NCBI GenBank assembly: GCA_905233405.1
Contig: CAJOEG010000008.1
Location: 1 to 21,572, forward strand
DNA: 21,572 nucleotides
Direction of reading: 5' to 3'
From: an uncultured Bacteroidales bacterium
Lineage (GTDB): Bacteria; Bacteroidota; Bacteroidia; Bacteroidales; ML635J-15
A program made the translations under genes and the position numbers. Below are positions 6,134-13,558 of the stretch, piece after piece (positions within the stretch are counted from its first letter, which is position 1; every line of letters begins with the position of its first letter). The notes below the pieces were generated by a model. The model did no database searches and was not told the origin of the DNA. It worked only from the letters and a program-made list of their open reading frames with translations.

Positions 6134-8443
6134 CTACCTTATTTCAATTTTCCTGCTTGCCATTCCCGACTTACCCTTAACGGTAACAATGTATGTTCCT
6201 ACAGAAAGGTGTTTTAGGTTCATCTCCATTTCTGAACCTTTTACTTTTTTGTGAACCAATACTTTGCCATTCATATCGGTTACGTTTACATCACCGATGA
6301 AATCCGATTCAAATGTCATGTTCACTATTCCAGACGTTGGATTTGGATACACCGAGAACGACGATTCGGTCAACTTTGAATTTCCAGTAGAACCGTTGCG
6401 AACAGCAAGTGCATATTCGCCATCTTCAAAATTTTCAATAGTAAAACGTTGCATTGCAGTGCTATATTGAACAGGAAGTACATGCCAGTTTTCCGACCTG
6501 TCGCGACGATAAATCAGTACCACCGAATCGCGCATAGAATTTTGAATATATGGTTTTTCCCAACCTGCAGCATTCGTACAATTAAATGTTATCATAAGTT
6601 TCGCTGAAAAAACTTCGGGACGCAAACTTTCAACAAGCCAATACCTACTCGGCACAATCTCCAGTCCTTCAACTGGTTCAGAAAAGTCATCAGGAGCAAC
6701 ATAATTGCAAGTCGTACGCACCATAGCCTCGCCTTCAATCTCCGTAACATTCATCTTGCAATCCGTTTTCAAGAAAGTTATATTCTTGACAGTATCCACA
6801 TATACGGCATCGTCGATTGTAGCATCTGAAGTATGCTCGTAAAAGTCACACATAACAAGTGCAGGCTCAAACGGCAGAGTAAATGTCTGGTTGCCTGTTT
6901 CTCCAGAAAATTCCAAAACTCTTGTTTCAACCGACAAGTCCGGCTTCATAAATGCAATTTCTATTCTGTTATCGTCTGTAAACATTTCACGCTCATGCAG
7001 CTTCTGCTTGATATAGACAGTAACATCATAGTTTTCGCCATTAGCAACAATACTTGTTGAATCGATTGAAAAATGCGGGAATCCCTTTGTAAACACCCAC
7101 GAATCGAAGAATGGGGTCATATTGATGCCTGTATGCTGGGTAAGGAAGTCGCGGAACTGATATGATGTAGCATTTTTGTACGAAAATTCATTAAGATACG
7201 CCCTTACTGCCTCGAAGAAAACCTCATCGCCAAGATAGTTACGCAAGGTGTGAACCACTGAAGCCCCCTTGTCGTAAACTGTTGATGAATAGGTATTATC
7301 AACAGGGAAAGGAGTAAGCGGCATATAACCATCATCACGAAAAGTATTTGTCAGCACCTTGTAGTGAGCATTATGCCGATAGGTTCTACCATCGGTAGGA
7401 CCACAGACAAATTCCTTCCAAATAGTTTCGCAATAGGTCGCCCAGCCTTCATTGAGCCACATATCCTCGGCAGAAGCACAGGTTACCAAGTCACCAAACC
7501 AGTGGTGAGAAAGTTCGTGGTAATAAAGTGTTTCGTAAACACCAGGACCTGAAGTAACAAAAGTACGACCAATGGAAATATTACCAACGTGTTCCATTGC
7601 ACCGCTTGAGAAGTTAACAAGCACATAACCAATACGTTGCCACGGATATTCGCCAAATAGGTTTTCATAAACGCGCAAGGTGGTGTCCAAGCGGTAGAAC
7701 GAGCCAACAATCTTCGCACTGTCGGTAGGATAGCCGTAGATGTCAACAGGAATATCACGCGAAATGCCATGATATACATGGTGATGGTGATAGTATGGAC
7801 CTACTGCTACCGATTGCAGATATGTTGGCACTTCCTGTGTTAGATTCCAGTAGTAGGTCTTTTTACCAGACTCTTCATCTATTTGTATTTCATTAAGTTC
7901 CCCGCTCGAAATGGCAGTGTTTTCCGCCTGCGTTGTGATGATTGTCGTATATTTTGCCTTGTCCGTAAAGTTGTCGTTGCAAGGGAACCACACACGACCG
8001 TAGTTGTGAGGCACATCCTGAAAACCGCAGCCCATATTAAATGCGTAATTTCCAGAGAAATAGAAACCGCCCCATCCCGACGGGTCCTTCTGCGGTGCAC
8101 CGTGATAATATACATCCAGGTCGAATGGCTGGTCGGCTGTTGGTGCAGTTTCAAAGTTTATGGTTATTATGGAATCGTTGTACGAAAACGATGAAATGCC
8201 GTAGTCGTGGCATACGATTGAATCAATATTCAGCCTAAGCAGGTAAAGGTAAATTGTCGAAACATTGTCCTCGGTAGTGGCGAGGTTCAGAATCGTTCTT
8301 CCCGAAATGGTTTTTCCTTCAAAGTCGCTTATGTCAAGGTTAATTGTGTAATGTTTTACATCTATAAGACCTTCAAAATCGTGCTGTGCAAAAGTCAGCA
8401 GCGGAAATAAAACCGCAAGTATAATTAAAAATAGCTTATTCAT
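6134..8443 (-). CDS. M1-family zinc aminopeptidase with T9SS sorting domain
   Basis: I start it at the ATG at 8443 (769 residues), which gives the signal peptide MNKLFLIILAVLFPLLTFAQ. The longer frame from 8488 would begin upstream of the -7 element at 8467. Domains in order: N-terminal beta saddle (to about 190); catalytic thermolysin-like domain with GAMEHVG in place of the usual GxMEN and the zinc motif HELSH (H309, E310, H313) with E332 in WLNEGWA; a beta-rich region; and, in the last 75 residues, a type A T9SS sorting domain beginning SFSVYPNPTSG and ending SRKIEIR. It should remove N-terminal residues from peptides at the cell surface or outside. The GAMEH variant changes the canonical asparagine to histidine, which may alter amino-terminus recognition. 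It has its own strong promoter. Confidence 0.9.
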   Translation of the reverse strand: MNKLFLIILAVLFPLLTFAQHDFEGLIDVKHYTINLDISDFEGKTISGRTILNLATTEDNVSTIYLYLLRLNIDSIVCHDYGISSFSYNDSIITINFETAPTADQPFDLDVYYHGAPQKDPSGWGGFYFSGNYAFNMGCGFQDVPHNYGRVWFPCNDNFTDKAKYTTIITTQAENTAISSGELNEIQIDEESGKKTYYWNLTQEVPTYLQSVAVGPYYHHHHVYHGISRDIPVDIYGYPTDSAKIVGSFYRLDTTLRVYENLFGEYPWQRIGYVLVNFSSGAMEHVGNISIGRTFVTSGPGVYETLYYHELSHHWFGDLVTCASAEDMWLNEGWATYCETIWKEFVCGPTDGRTYRHNAHYKVLTNTFRDDGYMPLTPFPVDNTYSSTVYDKGASVVHTLRNYLGDEVFFEAVRAYLNEFSYKNATSYQFRDFLTQHTGINMTPFFDSWVFTKGFPHFSIDSTSIVANGENYDVTVYIKQKLHEREMFTDDNRIEIAFMKPDLSVETRVLEFSGETGNQTFTLPFEPALVMCDFYEHTSDATIDDAVYVDTVKNITFLKTDCKMNVTEIEGEAMVRTTCNYVAPDDFSEPVEGLEIVPSRYWLVESLRPEVFSAKLMITFNCTNAAGWEKPYIQNSMRDSVVLIYRRDRSENWHVLPVQYSTAMQRFTIENFEDGEYALAVRNGSTGNSKLTESSFSVYPNPTSGIVNMTFESDFIGDVNVTDMNGKVLVHKKVKGSEMEMNLKHLSVGTYIVTVKGKSGMASRKIEIR

Positions 8444-8466
8444 ATATTTACCTATTCTTTTGAATG

Positions 8467-8497
8467 CAAATGTACTACAATTTGTCAACCGAGCAAA
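8467..8497 (-). promoter_or_regulatory. Promoter of the M1 aminopeptidase gene
   Basis: On the minus strand a -33 TTTG (8494-8497) is followed after exactly 19 bases by TACATTTG (8467-8474), a full match to the Bacteroidota consensus. The ATG at 8443 follows about 23 bases later. This fixes the start codon of the peptidase. Confidence 0.85.
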
Positions 8498-8539
8498 AAG
8501 TATTTTTGTGCTCTACATATCATAACTAGATTTCGCCCC

Positions 8540-8646
8540 CTGAGCTTGTCGAAGGGTAAGGTTAATACGCATTATATAATTTCGTTACCTCGACTTCGAT
8601 ACTTCGACAAGCTCAGCAATCGAAGCTCAGTCAGCGGATTTGTTCA
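8540..8646. repeat. Intergenic repeat element, copy 1
   Basis: A 15-base inverted repeat (8540-8554 CTGAGCTTGTCGAAG; 8602-8616 its complement) encloses a core that recurs in diverged form at 13353-13420. Shared stretches are GGTAAGGTTAAT, GCATTATA, ATTTCGT and CGGATTTGTT. From memory, the CTTCGACAAGCTCAG sequence is common in intergenic DNA of this phylum. It sits between divergent genes, between their two promoters. The remainder of 8444-8747 holds only those promoters. Confidence 0.75.
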
Positions 8647-8681
8647 AACTAACCTATTAGAATTTGTTTTAAAATATTCTT

Positions 8682-8711
8682 TTTGCGACTTACAATAATA
8701 TCCAACATTTG
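8682..8711 (+). promoter_or_regulatory. Likely promoter of the FGE-like gene
   Basis: TTTG at 8682-8685, 18 bases, then AACATTTG at 8704-8711: one mismatch to TAnnTTTG. It lies 36 bases before the ATG at 8748, next to an A-rich leader. Confidence 0.55.
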
Positions 8712-8747
8712 CCGTTTTGTCTAAGATAACATAAAAAAAAATATACT

Positions 8748-9380
8748 ATGAGAACTTTTGTTTTAACCGTTTTGGTTATGGCTACAATGCCGATTTTTTC
8801 ACAGAACGTCAAGGTAAAGGACATAGAAAAGTCGCTGGTGAAGATTTCCGACAATGTTTATGTGTCGAAGTTCGATGTTAGCAACGAAATGTACGGGCAG
8901 TTTCTTTCAGATTTGAAGAGCAATGGCAAAACTGATTTATATGCAACATGTTATCCCGACACGACAAAGTGGCACACAAAATTTGCCTATAACGAACCAT
9001 TTGTAACTTTATATCATGCTCATCCTGCATACTTCAACTATCCAACGGTAAACATCGACAAGAAATCGGCAGAAGAATTTTGCAAATGGTTGACCACCAA
9101 ATACAACGATGGGAAGAAGCACAAGTTTGAGAATATAGAGTTCCGTCTGCCAACCGAAGCAGAATGGAAAACTTTTGCATCAAAATGCAAAGAAGTGGCA
9201 AAACGCACTGGCGAAGAACTTGGTCCACACGACAATACGCCCATGACCATTGGCAATGTCTCAGAAATGACATCAGACGGAACCGCACTTGGAAGCAACT
9301 GGGCAGAAAAGGACATCCAGATGCCTTCACCGTGGGTGGGATTCAGAATTGTTGGAGAAGTTTCGCAACAAAAACACTAA
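8748..9380 (+). CDS. Small exported FGE/SUMF1-like protein
   Basis: A 210-residue protein with signal peptide MRTFVLTVLVMATMPIFSQ. Landmarks of the formylglycine-generating-enzyme fold follow in order: FDVSNEMYGQFL, YPTVNIDKKSAEEFCKWL, FRLPTEAEW, GNVSEMTSDG and WVGFRIVGE. The family includes sulfatase-activating FGE and the structural T9SS lipoproteins GldK/PorK. Here only about 30 residues lie between RLPTEAEW and GNVSEM, where enzymes usually have 70 or more, and the C-terminal active-site cysteine pair of FGE is absent. I infer a non-enzymatic, compact version, perhaps a binding or structural protein. It has no lipobox, unlike GldK. It is a single gene with its own promoter and a perfect hairpin overlapping its stop codon. 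Confidence 0.7.
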   Translation: MRTFVLTVLVMATMPIFSQNVKVKDIEKSLVKISDNVYVSKFDVSNEMYGQFLSDLKSNGKTDLYATCYPDTTKWHTKFAYNEPFVTLYHAHPAYFNYPTVNIDKKSAEEFCKWLTTKYNDGKKHKFENIEFRLPTEAEWKTFASKCKEVAKRTGEELGPHDNTPMTIGNVSEMTSDGTALGSNWAEKDIQMPSPWVGFRIVGEVSQQKH

Positions 9381-9411
9381 GGACGTTAAAATGAAATTTT
9401 AACGTCCTTAG
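9377..9411. terminator. Perfect 16-bp hairpin terminator
   Basis: Arms 9377-9392 (CTAAGGACGTTAAAAT) and 9396-9411 are exact complements with a 3-base loop. The left arm contains the TAA stop of the FGE-like gene. Being perfect, it can fold in either direction and may also serve the convergent peptidase gene ending at 9447. There is no long T tract. Confidence 0.75.
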
Positions 9412-9446
9412 CGCTATATGTTTGGATATATTTCCCTGCGTAGAGC

Positions 9447-11594
9447 TTACTTCCTAATCTCCATTTCGTCAATCAAGTGGCTTGCGCCAGCGAACTTGTC
9501 AATTAGGAACAAAGCGTAGCGAATGTCGAGCGAAATGTTACGACACATCTCTGGGTCATACATTATATCACTCATAGTACCCTCCCAGTTGCGGTCAAAG
9601 TTGACACCAATGAGTTCGCCGTTGCCGTTAATGACCGGGCTTCCCGAATTTCCGCCAGTTGTATGGTTTGTAGCGGTGAAAGCCACGTGTAACTTACCGT
9701 CCTTGTCGGCATAGCGACCGTAATCTTTCTTTTCGTAAAGTTCTTTCAATCTTGCAGGAACCTTGTAGTCGTATATGTCGGGATTATCTTTCTCAATAAT
9801 GCCATCGAGAGTGGTATATGGCAGATAATCAATACCGTCGGCTGGCTGATACGGAGCAACTTGTCCGTAGGTCACGCGCAATGTCAAGTTTGCATCGGGG
9901 AAGAAACGCTTCTGCGGTTCATATTCCATCTGAGCCTTCATATAAATGCGGTCGAGTTGCTCTATGCGGTCGCTGCAATCGACAAGTGCAGATTGGATTT
10001 CATTGCGATATATGGCAATTATCTCCTTTGCAATGTTGTAAATTGGGTCGGATTGTAGTGTTTTTGCCGACTTTGACGAAAGTCCGTTTACAAAATTTTC
10101 AAACTTTGTCTGGTTTGCAAACACCGACTTCGAGAAGCAATATTCGGCGTATGCCATATACTTGTCCGATGCCGACTTGGTAACCTTGTCGAAGTTATTG
10201 AACGTTGCAGGATAGTACTTTGACGGCATATTCTCCATATAAATCTTTACCATCTCGGCAAAAAGGCGTATTTCAACCTGCTCGTCGTAGTCCTTGTAGT
10301 TGCCCTTCGACTTCGACAATGCCATTTCCTTGAGGCTCTGCAAGTTTTCCGCCGAAGCGTCCTTGCACGATTCGAGCATACGCATCTGGTTGGCAAACGA
10401 AACCGCATAACTTCCAAGTCCTGCCTCCGAAATGTAGATGTATGCCAAATTCAAAGGCTTCATCTCGGCATAAACCTTTGCATAGTCGTCGAGAAGGTTC
10501 TTGTATTCGGGCTTGCCATTTGCCCACTTTTGGAAACCTTCCTCAAAATTACGTTTAACGTTCACAGCGTCAAGGCGTTTCAAACCCTTTATTTCGCCCT
10601 GCCACTTTTTCCAGCCGTTGGCAATGCCTGCAGCCTTGTTGGAATACTGTATGCGGGTGAGTTTCGACTTTTCCATTCCAGCCTTAATCACTTCAAGTTT
10701 CTTGTCGCGAATTGCAATGCGGGTTGGGTCGGTATCGAAAAGCACTTGCTCGACAGCCACTGCCGGCAGATATTCCTGAGTAGAACCTGGATAACCAAAC
10801 ACCATTGTAAAATCGCCTTCCTGAACGCCATTGAGCGAAATCGGGAAGAATTTCTTTGGAGTGTAAGGAATATTGTCGTCGGAATACTTTGCAGGCTTGC
10901 CGTCCTTACCGCAATACACGCGGAAAAGCGAGAAGTCGCCTGTGTGACGAGGCCACATCCAGTTGTCGGTATCGCCCCCGAACTTGCCTATTGCTGAAGG
11001 CGGAGCACCAACGAGACGGACATCCTCAAAAACCTCGTTCTTGAACAGGAAATACTGGTTCCCACAGTAGAACGGTTCTATACGAGCCTGATAGTGAGTT
11101 CCTTTCACCGATTCTTCCTTGATTTTGGCAATATTGACAGCAATTTTTGTTTCGCGTTCCGAAGCGGACATTTCCGAAGTGACACCTTCGAGAACCTTGT
11201 CGGTAACATCCTCCATACTTACGAGGAAAGTCACTGTAAGACCAGGACTTGCAAGTTCCTCCTTACGACTCATAGCCCAGAAACCGTCGGTAAGATAGTC
11301 GTGTTCCACAGAACTGTGACGCTGGATAGTTCCGTAACCGCAGTGATGATTGGTTATGAGAAGACCTTCGTTAGAAATAAGTTCACCTGTGCAACCGCCA
11401 CCAAACAGCACTATCGCATCCTTCATCGAAGCGTGGTTGATACTGTAGATGTCGTCGGCATTGAGTTTGAAGCCCTTTTTCTGCATATCGGCTATGTTGT
11501 ACTTTTCGAGTAAAAGGGGAAGCCACATCCCTTCGTCTGCAAACAGGCTGCAAGATAGCAGCGCGAAAATCAAAATGGAAAATATTTTCTTCAT
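9447..11594 (-). CDS. dpp11: S46 dipeptidyl-peptidase, DPP11-like (Asp/Glu-specific)
   Basis: I start it at the ATG at 11594 (715 residues), giving the signal peptide MKKIFSILIFALLSCSLFA. The S46 catalytic triad is visible: H84 in TNHHCGYG, D220 in HTGDFSLFRVY and S650 in TTGGNSGSPVI. Length fits the family (about 700-720). Eighteen residues after the serine is an arginine (NFDRNWEG). In this family that position is Gly in DPP7, which prefers hydrophobic P1, and Arg (Arg673 in Porphyromonas gingivalis DPP11) in the Asp/Glu-specific enzyme. I therefore call DPP11. It would release acidic dipeptides from peptide N-termini in the periplasm for amino-acid-based growth. It follows maf by 58 bases on the same strand with no consensus promoter between them, so it probably shares that operon. 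Confidence 0.85.
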   Translation of the reverse strand: MKKIFSILIFALLSCSLFADEGMWLPLLLEKYNIADMQKKGFKLNADDIYSINHASMKDAIVLFGGGCTGELISNEGLLITNHHCGYGTIQRHSSVEHDYLTDGFWAMSRKEELASPGLTVTFLVSMEDVTDKVLEGVTSEMSASERETKIAVNIAKIKEESVKGTHYQARIEPFYCGNQYFLFKNEVFEDVRLVGAPPSAIGKFGGDTDNWMWPRHTGDFSLFRVYCGKDGKPAKYSDDNIPYTPKKFFPISLNGVQEGDFTMVFGYPGSTQEYLPAVAVEQVLFDTDPTRIAIRDKKLEVIKAGMEKSKLTRIQYSNKAAGIANGWKKWQGEIKGLKRLDAVNVKRNFEEGFQKWANGKPEYKNLLDDYAKVYAEMKPLNLAYIYISEAGLGSYAVSFANQMRMLESCKDASAENLQSLKEMALSKSKGNYKDYDEQVEIRLFAEMVKIYMENMPSKYYPATFNNFDKVTKSASDKYMAYAEYCFSKSVFANQTKFENFVNGLSSKSAKTLQSDPIYNIAKEIIAIYRNEIQSALVDCSDRIEQLDRIYMKAQMEYEPQKRFFPDANLTLRVTYGQVAPYQPADGIDYLPYTTLDGIIEKDNPDIYDYKVPARLKELYEKKDYGRYADKDGKLHVAFTATNHTTGGNSGSPVINGNGELIGVNFDRNWEGTMSDIMYDPEMCRNISLDIRYALFLIDKFAGASHLIDEMEIRK

Positions 11595-11652
11595 TGTAAT
11601 AAAATATAATTGACAATTAACAATCTTAATGTCTGTATGCAATAACGCTTTT

Positions 11653-12231
11653 CTAGAATTTCTTCAATTCCCTGTACAATCTCTGTACCGGCAGCCCAAC
11701 CACATTGTAGAACGAACCATTAATTCCTTCTACCGCCACCTTGCCAATCCATTCCTGGATTCCGTATGCACCAGCCTTGTCGAAAGGCTTGTAGTTTTCG
11801 ATGTAGAAACGGATTTCCTCATCGTCGAGCTTGGAGAATGTGACTTCGGTCTTTACACTGAAACTCACGACCTTGTCAACAGAACGTAGACACACGCCAG
11901 TAACTACAAGATGCGTCTTGCCACTCAGTAGCCTAAGCATTTGAAAAGCATCGGAGTAGTCCTTGGGCTTGCCGAGAATCTTGTTGTCAACGATTACAGT
12001 TGTATCGGCGGTAATAAGCAAGTCATTACCTTTCAACTCATTGTATGCATTCGACTTCTGGCAAGCCAGATATTCCGACACATCCTCTACGCAAATGTCC
12101 GACGGCACAACCTCCTCTTCCTGAGAAGGCTTTACCAACGAATACTGCACGCCAAGCTGAGTAAGCAGTTCACGACGACGGAAACTTGCCGAGGCAAGCA
12201 AGATATTGCATTTAGAATCAAATTGTTCCAT
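11653..12231 (-). CDS. maf: Maf-like nucleoside triphosphate pyrophosphatase
   Basis: A 192-residue cytoplasmic protein of the Maf/HAM1-like fold at normal family length. Motifs: LLASASFRRRELL (substrate loop, SxxRRxLL), the acidic ADTTVIVD with its catalytic Asp, LGKPKD, and the C-terminal GAYGIQEWIGKVAVEGINGS and NVVGLPV. These enzymes hydrolyse dTTP/UTP or modified nucleotides to the monophosphate and pyrophosphate, keeping non-canonical bases out of nucleic acids. The QEWIG segment fits the dTTP/UTP-specific branch. The start overlaps the end of the UbiA gene by 14 bases, so the two are translationally linked. ATG at 12231 gives the family-typical N-terminus shortly before LLASAS. Confidence 0.9.
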   Translation of the reverse strand: MEQFDSKCNILLASASFRRRELLTQLGVQYSLVKPSQEEEVVPSDICVEDVSEYLACQKSNAYNELKGNDLLITADTTVIVDNKILGKPKDYSDAFQMLRLLSGKTHLVVTGVCLRSVDKVVSFSVKTEVTFSKLDDEEIRFYIENYKPFDKAGAYGIQEWIGKVAVEGINGSFYNVVGLPVQRLYRELKKF

Positions 12232-13195
12232 TGTTTACGATAATATGACAAAAAACTATGCTGAACGCAATTCCTAAAACCATTATCAACTTTACAAAAC
12301 CACTCAGAAACGAGTATTTACGCTTTGATGTTCCAAAAAGCGAGATAATCCCCACCATCAACGTTGGAATCATCACTGCAACATACAAGTAAACTGTAGG
12401 CAACATCTCGCCATAGAAAAACCTCGTTTCTGCAAGATATTTATACCAGAAAAACGCCACTGCCGCAACAGAAAGCACCGCAAGCATAAATATAATATAA
12501 TTGGTTTTTTTAAGACCTATCCTTACAGGAATGGAGCGGACACCGTTTTCCTTGTCGCCAACCAAATCCTCGCAATCCTTGATAATTTCGCGCATCAGTG
12601 TGTAAAAGAAAGCAAAAGCAGAGAAAAATATGATTACCTGCATTGCCATTTTCACCGCGCGAATGTGGCTGATGTCCCAGTACGAAACAACATCGGCCTG
12701 TGCAAAATATTCGGTCATCCCGACAAGAAAAGGTACTATACCAGAAAGCATTGCTATTAGCAAATTGCCCCAAAAGGTAGTTTTTTTCAGGTCGCGCGAA
12801 TAAATCCACAATGCAACAAACGCACCGAAGAATATGAAGAAATACCACCACCTACGGGCTACCACCGCAACGACAATGCCAACAATCAAAGCGACCACAT
12901 TCAGCCAGATGTGCAATGCGATAGCCTTGCGACGAGGCACTTGTACTCCGACAATCACTTTCCACGACTTGTTCACACGGTCGATTTTCTGGTCGAAATA
13001 GTCATTTATAACATAACCGCCAGCAGCAATCAACACAGTTGCGAGCATCATCAGGTAGAAAACCCAGTCGGGAAACACCACTTTAATGCCGTAGTTAGCG
13101 AACACGGGGAATATCACAAGCTGACGCATTGCAATCATAGTCAAGATGATTACAAGGATATTTTTCCAGCGTATCAGTTTCAAGAAATTTTTCAT
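12218..13195 (-). CDS. UbiA-family prenyltransferase, GGGP-transferase-like
   Basis: A membrane protein of 325 residues with about eight or nine hydrophobic segments. Both aspartate-rich motifs that bind the prenyl diphosphate via magnesium are present: NDYFDQKIDRVN near residues 60-75 and DCEDLVGDKENG in the middle. In Bacteroidota, proteins like this next to maf are often annotated as geranylgeranylglycerol-phosphate geranylgeranyltransferase, but the actual acceptor is not shown by sequence. I choose ATG at 13195 rather than GTG at 13201 because the GTG lies inside the -7 element. The mRNA would then have almost no leader. It is the first gene of the UbiA-maf-DPP11 run. Confidence 0.8.
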   Translation of the reverse strand: MKNFLKLIRWKNILVIILTMIAMRQLVIFPVFANYGIKVVFPDWVFYLMMLATVLIAAGGYVINDYFDQKIDRVNKSWKVIVGVQVPRRKAIALHIWLNVVALIVGIVVAVVARRWWYFFIFFGAFVALWIYSRDLKKTTFWGNLLIAMLSGIVPFLVGMTEYFAQADVVSYWDISHIRAVKMAMQVIIFFSAFAFFYTLMREIIKDCEDLVGDKENGVRSIPVRIGLKKTNYIIFMLAVLSVAAVAFFWYKYLAETRFFYGEMLPTVYLYVAVMIPTLMVGIISLFGTSKRKYSFLSGFVKLIMVLGIAFSIVFCHIIVNNGTI

Positions 13196-13200
13196 AGACA

Positions 13201-13234
13201 CAAAGATAAAAATAAAAAACGACAGTACAGCAAA
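13201..13234 (-). promoter_or_regulatory. Promoter of the UbiA-maf-DPP11 operon
   Basis: On the minus strand TTTG (13231-13234), a 22-base spacer, then TATCTTTG (13201-13208), an exact -7 match. The spacer is 1-3 bases longer than ideal. The ATG at 13195 is only about 5 bases past the -7 element, implying a leaderless or nearly leaderless transcript. Confidence 0.6.
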
Positions 13235-13260
13235 AAGATTTATTATTTTTTGGAAATCAA

Positions 13261-13475
13261 CACGGCTCTTTCATTTAAAATTAATCTCCTCCCCTTCTGA
13301 GCTTCGCATGCTGCGGTGCATTGAGTCGAAATGAGCCTGCCGAAGTATCTAAGGTAAGGTTAATGTGCATTATAACATTTCGTCATCTTGACTTCTACAA
13401 GTTCTGTCTGCGGATTTGTTCTGTGTTAACTATCTGTACCATAAACAATAACAAAATCCAAATGAAAGAGCCGTG
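13261..13475. mobile_element. MITE-like element carrying intergenic repeat copy 2
   Basis: A perfect 16-base inverted repeat, CACGGCTCTTTCATTT at 13261-13276 and its complement at 13460-13475, bounds a 215-base non-coding block. Inside, 13353-13420 is a diverged copy of the repeat at 8555-8644. The motif AAATCAA stands directly left of the block (13254-13260) and again at 13486-13492, 10 bases beyond its right end. It could be a displaced target duplication, but that is weak. There is no transposase. The rest of 13196-13558 holds only the two promoters. Confidence 0.5.
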
Positions 13476-13505
13476 ACCATCCATCAAATCAATATACAAT
13501 CGTAC

Positions 13506-13535
13506 TTCGTAAATCGTAAATAATCTTTATCTTTG
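13506..13535 (+). promoter_or_regulatory. Promoter of the MoxR-OstA operon
   Basis: TATCTTTG at 13528-13535 matches the -7 consensus exactly. The nearest -33-like tetramer is TTCG (13506-13509), 18 bases upstream and one mismatch from TTTG. The ATG at 13559 is 24 bases downstream. Confidence 0.6.
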
Positions 13536-13558
13536 CACCCTAAATTTTATTTATCGGT

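Noticed and set aside
8444..8488. Longer start for the M1 peptidase at 8488
   Set aside because: It lies upstream of the -7 element, and the 15 added residues precede a good signal peptide.
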